From contig JACDAH010000480.1 in assembly GCA_013695505.1 (NCBI GenBank), positions 1 through 6,697 of the forward strand: 6,697 nt of DNA, written 5' to 3'. Below are positions 1 through 5,402 of this stretch, piece by piece. A program made the translations under genes and the position numbers. Numbering within the stretch: position 1 is the stretch's first letter; every line of letters starts with the position of its first letter. This DNA is from Chloroflexota bacterium (lineage in GTDB: Bacteria > Chloroflexota > Limnocylindria > Limnocylindrales > CSP1-4). Below the pieces are notes generated by a model. It saw only the letters and a program-made list of their open reading frames with translations. It was not told the DNA's origin and searched no databases.

Positions 1-20
1 GTCCGCAGGATCGTCGCCAT
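1..20 (-). CDS. Possible 5' end of the next operon gene (cut by window edge)
   Basis: An ATG at 20-18 opens a frame reading M-A-T-I-L-R up to the window edge. It begins 7 nt after the stop of the NuoI/NuoE hybrid gene. That spacing fits the tightly packed operon, and nuoJ commonly follows nuoI, but six residues cannot identify a product. No clear Shine-Dalgarno sequence precedes the ATG, since the upstream bases are almost all G and C without an AGG core. The true start may therefore lie elsewhere. Confidence 0.25.
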
Positions 21-27
21 CGGCGGG

Positions 28-699
28 TCAGGCCCGCGCGACGGGCGACGAGCCCGCGAGCGAGGCATCGAGCCCGGCCAGGAACGAGGTCTCACGGGCC
101 GCCCGGGTCGTCGCGGTTGCGCCCGCGCCGGACTCCGCGGCCGGCGGCTCGAACCGGAGGTGGCGGTAGAACGACGCGGTGCCGTAGATCATCGCGTACC
201 AGGCCCCGGTCCTCTGGCTGATCAGCTTCAGGGCCGCGACCGGGAGGTGGCCGTGCTCCGCCTGGGTCGCATCGAGGATCTCGAGCATCCGCTTCGGATC
301 GAAGTCGAACCGCTCGAGAATCGCGTCGAGCTTCTCCGGGTGGATCGGGTCGAAGTGGGCGTACGCCTGGTCCGGCACGGGCCGGCCCGACCGGCGCAGC
401 GCCGATTCCTCGCGTCGCTCGCCGTAGGTCTCGGGTGCCCCCCAGTGGATGTGGTAGCGGCCCTTCGTGTCGATCCCGCCCATGTCGATGCACTCGATCG
501 GGCAGGCCTGGGCGCACTGGAAGCAGGTCTCGCACTTGAGCGTGCCGTACTCGTCGTAGAGGAGCTGAAGCCGGCCGCGGAACTTGTGCGGGACGTCGAG
601 ACGGACCTCGGGGTACTTGATCGTTGCCTTGGGCTCGAAGAACTTGCGGAGCGTCAGAGTCATCCCCTTGACGATCCCGAGGCCGGGCAGGCGCATCAT
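28..699 (-). CDS. NuoI-like single-cluster ferredoxin fused to NuoE N-terminal helical domain
   Basis: Predicted 223-residue peripheral-arm protein of complex I. Residues about 8-70 resemble the front of NuoI: an N-terminal amphipathic stretch, RGRLQLLYDEYG, then one 4Fe-4S motif at Cys56, Cys59, Cys62 and Cys66-Pro, with Cys70 just after. The second CxxCxxCxxxCP motif of ordinary NuoI is absent; there is no cysteine after residue 70. Residues about 120-187 (PEKLDAILERF, ATQAEHGHLPVAALKLIS, YGTASFYRHLRF) match the helical N-terminal domain of NuoE/HoxE/FdsG proteins. The thioredoxin-like domain with the four cysteines of 2Fe-2S cluster N1a is missing; the protein ends in an Ala/Ser/Gly-rich tail. 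The start is supported by GAGGT about 8 nt upstream, overlapping the nuoH stop; a second ATG follows immediately. It sits in the nuoI position after nuoH. The family halves are clear; how the hybrid transfers electrons is not. Confidence 0.85.
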   Translation of the reverse strand: MMRLPGLGIVKGMTLTLRKFFEPKATIKYPEVRLDVPHKFRGRLQLLYDEYGTLKCETCFQCAQACPIECIDMGGIDTKGRYHIHWGAPETYGERREESALRRSGRPVPDQAYAHFDPIHPEKLDAILERFDFDPKRMLEILDATQAEHGHLPVAALKLISQRTGAWYAMIYGTASFYRHLRFEPPAAESGAGATATTRAARETSFLAGLDASLAGSSPVARA

Positions 700-709
700 C
701 GCGGCGACC

Positions 710-2059
710 TCACTTCGGATGGACCACGACGAGCGCGGCGGCGGTCACGAACAGGTTGAGCAGCGCTGCCGGCAGCAGCCACTTCCAGGCGAAGCCCATG
801 AGCTGGTCGATCCGGACGCGGGGCAGCGTGCCGCGCATCCAGACGAAGAGGAAGACGAACGCATAGCTCTTCATCAGGAACCAGGCCAGACCCGCGACCC
901 ATGGCCAACTGACGTAGGCCAACCCGGTGACCGCGGCGCCGATGAGCAGGTTGAACAGGACGAACCCGATGATCAGAGCCTGCCACCACGGCATCGAGCT
1001 GCGCAGGAGGAAGAACGGGGCGGCGAGGGCGAGGATCAGCACCGGCGGCACGATCAGCAGCGCGAACAGCAGCCCGATCCCGAGCGACCCCGGGTCGATG
1101 GTGAGGTGGACCGCCCATGCCTCGGGCCACGCGAACGGCGCGTTCCAGCCGCCGAAGAACAGGGTCACGATCAGGCCCGAGACGACGAAGACGTTGACGT
1201 ACTCGGCAAAGAAGAAGAACCCGAAGCGCATGCCCGAGTACTCGGTCGCGAAGCCGGCGACGATCTCGCTGTCGGCCTCGGTCAGGTCGAACGGGGTCCG
1301 ATTGGCCTCGGCGGTGGCGGCGATGAAGAAGATCAGGGCGCCGAGCGGCTGCTGGAAGACGTACCAGTCGGTGAACCAACCCGCCTGGTTCAGGACGATC
1401 GTGTTGAGGCTCATGGTGCCGGCGAGGAGAAGCAAGCCGACGACCGACAAGGTCAGCGGGATCTCGTAGCTGATCACCTGGGCGGCCGAGCGCAGGCCGC
1501 CGAGGAGCGAGTACTTGTTGAAGCTTGACCAACCGGCCATCAACAGCCCGACGACGCTCAGGCCCGTGACGCCGAAGAAGTACAGGAGACCGATCTCCAT
1601 GTCGGCCCCGAACAGGCCCGGCGCGAACGGGAGCACGAGCATGCCCATGATCGTGGCCATGAAGACCGCGATCGGGGCCAGGGTGAAGACGAGCCGATCC
1701 GCACCGGTCGGGCTGAAGTCCTCCTTCATCAGGACCTTGAGCCCGTGGACCACCGACAGCAGCGAGCCGTACGGCCCGACCCGATCTGGCCCGATCCGGA
1801 GGTTCATCAGGGCGATGATCTTCATCTCCATGTACATGATCAGGAACGCGAACGGGACCGACACCAGGAGCACGGCCGTCGCCGCGACGACGAACCGGAC
1901 GAGCCACAGGTTGGCGGCGAGGAAGTCGACGATCGGCTTGCCGGCGACCACGACGAGCACGATCAGCCCGAGGGTCAGGACGAGCAGGATCGGGACGACC
2001 GTGAACAGGACCTTTCCGGCAAGGGTCATCCGCCCCCACGTCCGGGTCATCGCGGTCAT
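710..2059 (-). CDS. nuoH: NADH-quinone oxidoreductase subunit H (NuoH), extended form
   Basis: Membrane subunit of complex I that anchors the peripheral arm and forms much of the quinone chamber (ND1 homologue). Family motifs are clear: MEMKIIALMNLRIGPDRVGPYG (77-98, where relatives have ERK and MQ), LKVLMKEDFSP (107-117), KYSLLGGLRSAAQVISYEIP (182-201), EANRTPFDLTEADSEIVAGF (251-270), TEYSGMRFGFFFFAEY (272-287), and near the end RGTLPRVRIDQLMGFAWK. At 449 residues it is about 100 longer than the usual 320-350. There is an extra hydrophobic segment at about 17-39 before the usual first helix, and roughly 55-60 inserted residues between FFGGW (301-305) and FLMKS (394-398), containing two more likely membrane segments (about 325-352 and 359-384). 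The start has GTGAGG 8 nt upstream; the gene begins 10 nt after nuoD. Confidence 0.95.
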   Translation of the reverse strand: MTAMTRTWGRMTLAGKVLFTVVPILLVLTLGLIVLVVVAGKPIVDFLAANLWLVRFVVAATAVLLVSVPFAFLIMYMEMKIIALMNLRIGPDRVGPYGSLLSVVHGLKVLMKEDFSPTGADRLVFTLAPIAVFMATIMGMLVLPFAPGLFGADMEIGLLYFFGVTGLSVVGLLMAGWSSFNKYSLLGGLRSAAQVISYEIPLTLSVVGLLLLAGTMSLNTIVLNQAGWFTDWYVFQQPLGALIFFIAATAEANRTPFDLTEADSEIVAGFATEYSGMRFGFFFFAEYVNVFVVSGLIVTLFFGGWNAPFAWPEAWAVHLTIDPGSLGIGLLFALLIVPPVLILALAAPFFLLRSSMPWWQALIIGFVLFNLLIGAAVTGLAYVSWPWVAGLAWFLMKSYAFVFLFVWMRGTLPRVRIDQLMGFAWKWLLPAALLNLFVTAAALVVVHPK

Positions 2060-2069
2060 GACGGCCGCC

Positions 2070-3305
2070 TCACTTATCGACTCCGCCCATGATCGGGTCC
2101 AGGCTGGCCATCACGGCCATCGCGTCGGCAATCAGGTGGCCCGGCATCAGGACGCCGACCGACTGGAGGTGCACGAAGGACGGGTCGTGGATCCGCATCC
2201 GGAACGGCTGGTCCGTGCCGTCGCTGATCACGTAGGCCGAGTACTGTCCGCGTGGTCCCTCGACCGCGGCGTAGGCCCTGCCGGGTCGCGGGCGGAGCAG
2301 CCGCGGGAGCTTGGCCATGATCGGCCCGTCGGGCATGTTCTCGAGGCACTGGTCGATGATCCGGAGGCTCTGCTTGATCTCGTCGATCCGGACGAGGTAG
2401 CGAGCGAGGCAGTCGCCCTCGTCGCGGGTCGGGATGTCGAACTCGAGCTCGGGAAAGACGCTGTATGGGTGAGCTCGCCGGAAGTCGAGGGGGACGCCAC
2501 TTGCCCGGAGGTTGGGGCCGGTGACCGCCATTCGGAACGCGGTCTCCTTGTCGAGCGTCCCGAGGCCGCGCATCCGGCGGACGAAGATCTCATTCTCGTT
2601 GAGGAGCGTCAGATTGCTCTCGATCTGGGTGGTCGCGCGGCTCATCCAGTCGCCGAGGCGGCTCAGGAACTCGTGATTGAGATCACCGTTGACCCCGCCG
2701 ATCCGGAGGTAGTTGAAGAGCAGCCGCTGGCCGGTCAGGGCCGCGAGCATCTCGGCGATCTCGTCGCGCTCGATCAGGCTGTACAGGATCGGCGTCAGGC
2801 CGCCGAGGTCCAGCGCCATCCAGCCGATGAACATCGAGTGCGACAGGATCCGGTTCAGCTCGGTGGCGAGGACCCGGATGTACTCGGCCCGGCGGGGCAC
2901 CTCGACGTCGAGCAGCTTCTCGAACGCGAGGACGCCGGGCCACTCGCAGAACAGGGAGCTGATGTATTCGAGTGGGTCGAGATACGCGATCGAGTGGTGG
3001 TAGTCGGCGTTCTCGCACAGCTTCTCGACGCCGCGATGGAGGTAGCCGAGGACCGGATCGAGGTCGACGACGTTCTCGCCGTCGAGCTTGAGGACGATCC
3101 GGAGGACGCCGTGCGTCGACGGGTGCTGCGGCCCCATGTTGATGAACATCTCGCCGTCGCCGAGCGTGTAGAACTCGGATTCGCGCTCCGTCCGCGGCGG
3201 GTACGGCGGGATCGGCTCGAAGGCCCCGGTCGCCGCGTCGAGCTCGACCCGGGGATCGTCGGACGGGACCTCCTGGGGGGGATGAACATGAGGCGTCGCC
3301 GTCAT
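2070..3305 (-). CDS. nuoD: NADH-quinone oxidoreductase subunit D (NuoD)
   Basis: Peripheral-arm subunit of complex I, homologous to mitochondrial NDUFS2 (49 kDa), forming the quinone-reduction site beside cluster N2. The 411-residue protein carries GPQHPSTHGVLRI (58-70) and GYLHRGVEKL (87-96). His65, and Tyr114 in PLEYISS, align by eye with the quinone-binding His and Tyr of the family. VPRRAEYIRVLATELNRI and LDLGGLTPILYSLIERDEI follow, and the C-terminus ends DPIMGGVDK, as is typical. The first roughly 50 residues are a Pro/Asp-rich extension. I chose the ATG at 3305 because it forms an ATGA overlap with the nuoC stop; the longer open frame upstream is nuoC read out of frame. Arg91 corresponds to the arginine methylated by NDUFAF7 in NDUFS2. 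Only a weak Shine-Dalgarno sequence is visible, so translation probably depends on coupling to nuoC. Confidence 0.97.
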   Translation of the reverse strand: MTATPHVHPPQEVPSDDPRVELDAATGAFEPIPPYPPRTERESEFYTLGDGEMFINMGPQHPSTHGVLRIVLKLDGENVVDLDPVLGYLHRGVEKLCENADYHHSIAYLDPLEYISSLFCEWPGVLAFEKLLDVEVPRRAEYIRVLATELNRILSHSMFIGWMALDLGGLTPILYSLIERDEIAEMLAALTGQRLLFNYLRIGGVNGDLNHEFLSRLGDWMSRATTQIESNLTLLNENEIFVRRMRGLGTLDKETAFRMAVTGPNLRASGVPLDFRRAHPYSVFPELEFDIPTRDEGDCLARYLVRIDEIKQSLRIIDQCLENMPDGPIMAKLPRLLRPRPGRAYAAVEGPRGQYSAYVISDGTDQPFRMRIHDPSFVHLQSVGVLMPGHLIADAMAVMASLDPIMGGVDK

Positions 3306-3850
3306 GCGCGGGTCTTTCGGACGAGGGTCTCCGTGCGCCCGCTGCGCGGCGTGTGGGACTGCTCCATGTGGCGAACGCCGGCGCCCGGTGAGCGGGCGGC
3401 GTCGTCGGCAAGGTAGAAGTCCTTGCGGAGCGGAAAGCTCTGGTAGTCGGGCGGCATGTAGATCCGGCGGAGGTCGCGATTGCCCTCGAATGTGATCCCG
3501 AACATGTCGTACGCCTCGCGCTCCATCCACTCGGCGCCCTGCCACAGGAAGGTCACGGATGGAACGCGGGGGTCCTCGCGCGACAGCCCGTCGGCGACGA
3601 CCCGAAGCCAATCGGCGCTCGTCTCGCTCCAGAGGTGGTAGACGACCTGCATCGATGTGCCGGTGTCGACGCCAGCCAGGTCGGCGAGGAGGATGAAGCG
3701 GAACTCGGGCTCATCGTGGACTGCCCGGACGACATCGGGCACGTCGCCCGGCCCGATCCGGATCTCGGTCTCGTCATGACGCTGGTGAATCGGGGAGGTC
3801 AGGCGCTCGCCGAACCGGGCCGCCAGGCGCCGCTTCAGCGCCGCGTCCAC
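3302..3850 (-). CDS. nuoC: NADH-quinone oxidoreductase subunit C (NuoC)
   Basis: Peripheral-arm structural subunit (30 kDa, NDUFS3 homologue) that packs against NuoD and NuoB; it binds no cofactor. The protein is 182 residues and not fused to NuoD. The signature runs EREAYDMFGITFEG (110-123), then N-RDLRRIY and SFPLRKDFYL (138-147). The family pattern has His or Lys where this protein has Asn124, a mild deviation. FRFILLADLAGVD (50-62) is the typical central strand. Start: the GTG at 3850 shares its first G with the last base of the nuoB TAG stop and has GGAGG 7 nt upstream, inside the end of nuoB. The open frame extends much further upstream, but that stretch is nuoB in another frame. The tail after about residue 150 is poorly conserved. 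Confidence 0.95.
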   Translation of the reverse strand: MDAALKRRLAARFGERLTSPIHQRHDETEIRIGPGDVPDVVRAVHDEPEFRFILLADLAGVDTGTSMQVVYHLWSETSADWLRVVADGLSREDPRVPSVTFLWQGAEWMEREAYDMFGITFEGNRDLRRIYMPPDYQSFPLRKDFYLADDAARSPGAGVRHMEQSHTPRSGRTETLVRKTRA

Positions 3851-4608
3851 TAGACGTCCTCCGGCACGGTCGGTCCGACCGCCCGATCGGGCCAGTGGCC
3901 GCGGCGGTCCTTGACGAGCTGCTGGAGCTTCATCATCCCGTAGATCAGACCCTCGGGACGGGGCGGGCAGCCCGGCACGTACACGTCGACGGGCATCACC
4001 CGGTCGATGCCCTCGATGGTGGCGTAGCTCCGCTTGTAGCGGCCGCCGGAGCAGGTGCAGTCGCCCATCGCCACGCACCACTTCGGCTCGGGCATCTGCT
4101 CCCAGAGGCGGACGAGCGGTCCGGCCATCTTCGTGGTGAGAGTGCCGGCAACGATCAGGACGTCGGCCTGGCGCGGGCTGGCCCGGAACGGGAACATGCC
4201 CCAGCGATCCATGTCGTTGCGGGACGTTGCACTCGACATCATCTCCATCGCGCAGCAGGCGAGGCCCGACAGGAGCGGCCACAGGCTGTTCGCGCGGATC
4301 AGGTCGAGGACGTAGTCGGCCTTGGTCGGGATGACCTCGAGGACGCCCGACCAGCGCGCGTCGTCGCGCCGGGCGATGCCGGACGCCTCGACTTCCCGGA
4401 GGTGGGTCACGTCCGGCTCGAGGCCGCCCTGATAGGCAAGAGGATCGCTCGATTGCCACAGGCTGTTGCCGACGACGATCGGCTCGCTGACGGCGTTCTG
4501 GCTGAGCGTCAGCGCCGCCGGGAGGTTGCCCGGCGCGTCCGAGCCCACGGCGGTCGCATCGTCCGGGCCGACGCCGAGGCCGGCCCCCGGCTTGCCGGTC
4601 AGCGCCAT
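3850..4608 (-). CDS. nuoB: NADH-quinone oxidoreductase subunit B (NuoB)
   Basis: Peripheral-arm subunit that holds the terminal 4Fe-4S cluster N2, which passes electrons to quinone (PSST/NDUFS7 homologue). The cluster ligands are visible: tandem Cys118-Cys119 in [11 protein letters not shown], Cys184 in [10 protein letters not shown], and Cys214 in [10 protein letters not shown]. The core [19 protein letters not shown] (143-161) and [10 protein letters not shown] (168-177) are standard. Extra cysteines occur at 178 and 186. At 252 residues it is longer than usual (about 160-220) because of an N-terminal extension of about 80 residues rich in Gly, Ala, Asp and Pro. The ATG at 4608 has an AAGGGGG Shine-Dalgarno sequence about 7 nt upstream and overlaps the end of nuoA by 10 nt. 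Confidence 0.97.
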   Translation of the reverse strand: MALTGKPGAGLGVGPDDATAVGSDAPGNLPAALTLSQNAVSEPIVVGNSLWQSSDPLAYQGGLEPDVTHLREVEASGIARRDDARWSGVLEVIPTKADYVLDLIRANSLWPLLSGLACCAMEMMSSATSRNDMDRWGMFPFRASPRQADVLIVAGTLTTKMAGPLVRLWEQMPEPKWCVAMGDCTCSGGRYKRSYATIEGIDRVMPVDVYVPGCPPRPEGLIYGMMKLQQLVKDRRGHWPDRAVGPTVPEDV

Positions 4609-4964
4609 GTCAGAACCCCCTTGCGCCAGGCGTAGGCAAGCCCGAGCAGGAGGATGCCGACGAAGACGAGCATGCTCACGAACAGCGACCCGATGTCGAC
4701 GCCGGCGGCCCGGAAGATGATCGCCCAGAGGTAGATGAAGATCACCTCGATGTCGAATGCGACGAACAGCAGGGCGTAGATGTAGAACGACAGGCCGAAC
4801 CGGCCGTGGGTGTCCCCGTAGGTGTCGATCCCCGACTCGTAGGGCAGGCCCTTGTGGACGTCGCCGCGGTTGCGGTGGGAGATCAGCCAAGCGGCCCCGA
4901 TCGTCAGAAAGACGAACGAGACCCCGGCGACCATGAACCCCACGATGTACCAGATATTGGTCAC
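4599..4964 (-). CDS. nuoA: NADH-quinone oxidoreductase subunit A (NuoA)
   Basis: Small membrane subunit of complex I (ND3 homologue) next to NuoH; its first loop lies near the quinone site. From the chosen GTG it has 121 residues, normal for the family, with three likely membrane helices at about 5-28, 59-83 and 92-114. Family motifs are KGLPYESG (loop, about 38-45), [21 protein letters not shown] (about 54-74, with the conserved Asp71 and Glu73) and a final basic AWRKGVLTW. It is the first gene of the nuo cluster. Start uncertainty: GTG at 4964 gives the usual length and has GGAG 11 nt upstream, which is rather far. An in-frame GTG at 5030 would add 22 polar residues, but its AGG directly abuts the start codon, so I prefer 4964. 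Confidence 0.93.
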   Translation of the reverse strand: MTNIWYIVGFMVAGVSFVFLTIGAAWLISHRNRGDVHKGLPYESGIDTYGDTHGRFGLSFYIYALLFVAFDIEVIFIYLWAIIFRAAGVDIGSLFVSMLVFVGILLLGLAYAWRKGVLTWR

Positions 4965-5072
4965 GTCGACGGTTTCTCCGGTTGGGCTGTCGGGTCCTCC
5001 GCAACCGGTGCGATCCGGCGTCGGTTCCACCCTGGCGCGCGGCGACGCTCCCGGCGCTCGTCACGCGCGGCC

Positions 5073-5081
5073 ATTCTAGCA
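5073..5081 (-). promoter_or_regulatory. Candidate extended -10 promoter for nuo operon
   Basis: On the minus strand the sequence reads TGC-TAGAAT, an extended -10 element (TGn followed by a hexamer four of six like TATAAT). It stands out because its surroundings are almost entirely G and C. Transcription would begin around 5066, giving a leader of about 100 nt before the nuoA GTG. No good -35 box lies 16-18 bp upstream (best candidate TGAGCG), consistent with reliance on an extended -10. This is inferred from sequence only. Confidence 0.4.
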
Positions 5082-5131
5082 AGGGGGGACCCGTTCGCTC
5101 AGCGGCGCATGTCCGCTCGCAAATCGGCGGA

Positions 5132-5161
5132 GCGACGCCCCGACGAAAGTCGTCGCGGCGC
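5132..5161. repeat. Small imperfect inverted repeat with tetraloop
   Basis: GCGACGC (5132-5138) pairs with GCGGCGC (5155-5161) with one mismatch. Inside this, CGAC (5141-5144) pairs with GTCG (5149-5152) around a GAAA loop on the plus strand (TTTC on the minus strand). The stable GNRA loop is on the strand opposite to the genes, so it may only be a chance product of high GC. Confidence 0.3.
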
Positions 5162-5165
5162 AGGG

Positions 5166-5260
5166 CCCGATCCGCTCGGCGGTCGGCCGCGATGGGGCTC
5201 CATGCGGGACCTGAAAACCCGACGAGCACCCTGACGGCGACCGGCGACGAGCGGATCGGG
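5166..5260 (-). repeat. 13-bp perfect inverted repeat in nuo upstream region
   Basis: CCCGATCCGCTCG at 5166-5178 and its exact reverse complement at 5248-5260 are separated by 69 nt. In minus-strand RNA the first arm overlaps by four bases the 3' arm of the neighbouring long hairpin, so the two foldings compete. The pairing is visible directly; a regulatory role is inference. Confidence 0.55.
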
Positions 5261-5329
5261 GAGCAGATCGTGCCGAGCGCGCGTGCCAGTTCACGATCCG
5301 CTCCCCGGCGGTGCGTGCCCCGTCGCCGG
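5241..5329 (-). repeat. Long imperfect stem-loop
   Basis: Positions 5257-5272 pair with 5292-5307. These are CGGGGAGC/GCTCCCCG (8 bp) and GATCGTG/CACGATC (7 bp), joined by a single mismatch (A5265/C5299) that becomes a U-G wobble in minus-strand RNA, giving 16 continuous pairs around a 19-nt loop. An outer 9-bp arm, CCGGCGACG (5241-5249) with CGTCGCCGG (5321-5329), could extend it across an internal loop. A smaller competing hairpin, CCCCG-GCGA-CGGGG with a GNRA loop, can form within the outer arm on the minus strand. No T-tract follows, so this is not a standard intrinsic terminator. Confidence 0.6.
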
Positions 5330-5369
5330 GGACCTCTGTACCGTGGTCCTCGGCGAGGTCCGCCAGCAA

Positions 5370-5385
5370 TAGGGCGTTCGCCCTA
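5370..5385 (-). terminator. Hairpin just after the midA-like gene, possible terminator
   Basis: TAGGGCG and CGCCCTA form a 7-bp inverted repeat around two bases, or 6 bp with a 4-nt loop, 17 nt after the methyltransferase stop codon. On the minus strand it is followed only by TTGCTGG rather than a U-tract. It would be a weak or tail-less terminator at best, or an mRNA 3'-end stabiliser. Confidence 0.35.
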
Positions 5386-5402
5386 GTCCGGGTCTGGGGC
5401 CG

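Larger units (their letters stand above)
4965..5402. other. 438-nt intergenic region between midA-like gene and nuoA
   Basis: This is the only stretch over 300 bases without a convincing gene. It holds a plausible minus-strand promoter for the nuo operon near 5073-5081, a hairpin just after the methyltransferase stop, a long hairpin at 5241-5329, a 13-bp inverted repeat at 5166-5178/5248-5260, a smaller stem at 5132-5161, and four copies of GAGCGGA or its complement. I saw no tRNA, RNase P, tmRNA or SRP RNA signature on either strand. Short open frames here turn arginine/serine-rich and do not look like proteins. Confidence 0.7.

Noticed and set aside
1515..3416. A 633-codon open frame on the plus strand
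   Set aside because: It lies opposite nuoD, nuoH and part of nuoC, and is a product of high GC. Its translation is rich in Arg, Asp and Glu with no family motif, while the minus strand has clear conserved proteins.
3306..3611. An upstream extension of NuoD by 102 codons
   Set aside because: This stretch is the nuoC C-terminus read in another frame; the ATGA overlap at 3305-3302 gives a better start.
5076..5369. A minus-strand open frame of 97 codons after the methyltransferase stop, with a protein-like first 35 residues (starting [10 protein letters not shown])
   Set aside because: It would need a TTG start without a good Shine-Dalgarno sequence, and after about residue 35 it becomes Arg/Ser-rich. 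It might be a gene remnant, but I cannot support a call.
4965..5402. A known structured RNA (RNase P, tmRNA, SRP RNA or a common riboswitch) in the intergenic region
   Set aside because: The GACGAAAGTCG stretch loosely recalls the GAGGAAAGTCC box of RNase P, but the partner motif near the 3' end and the rest of the core are missing. I saw no other family signatures.
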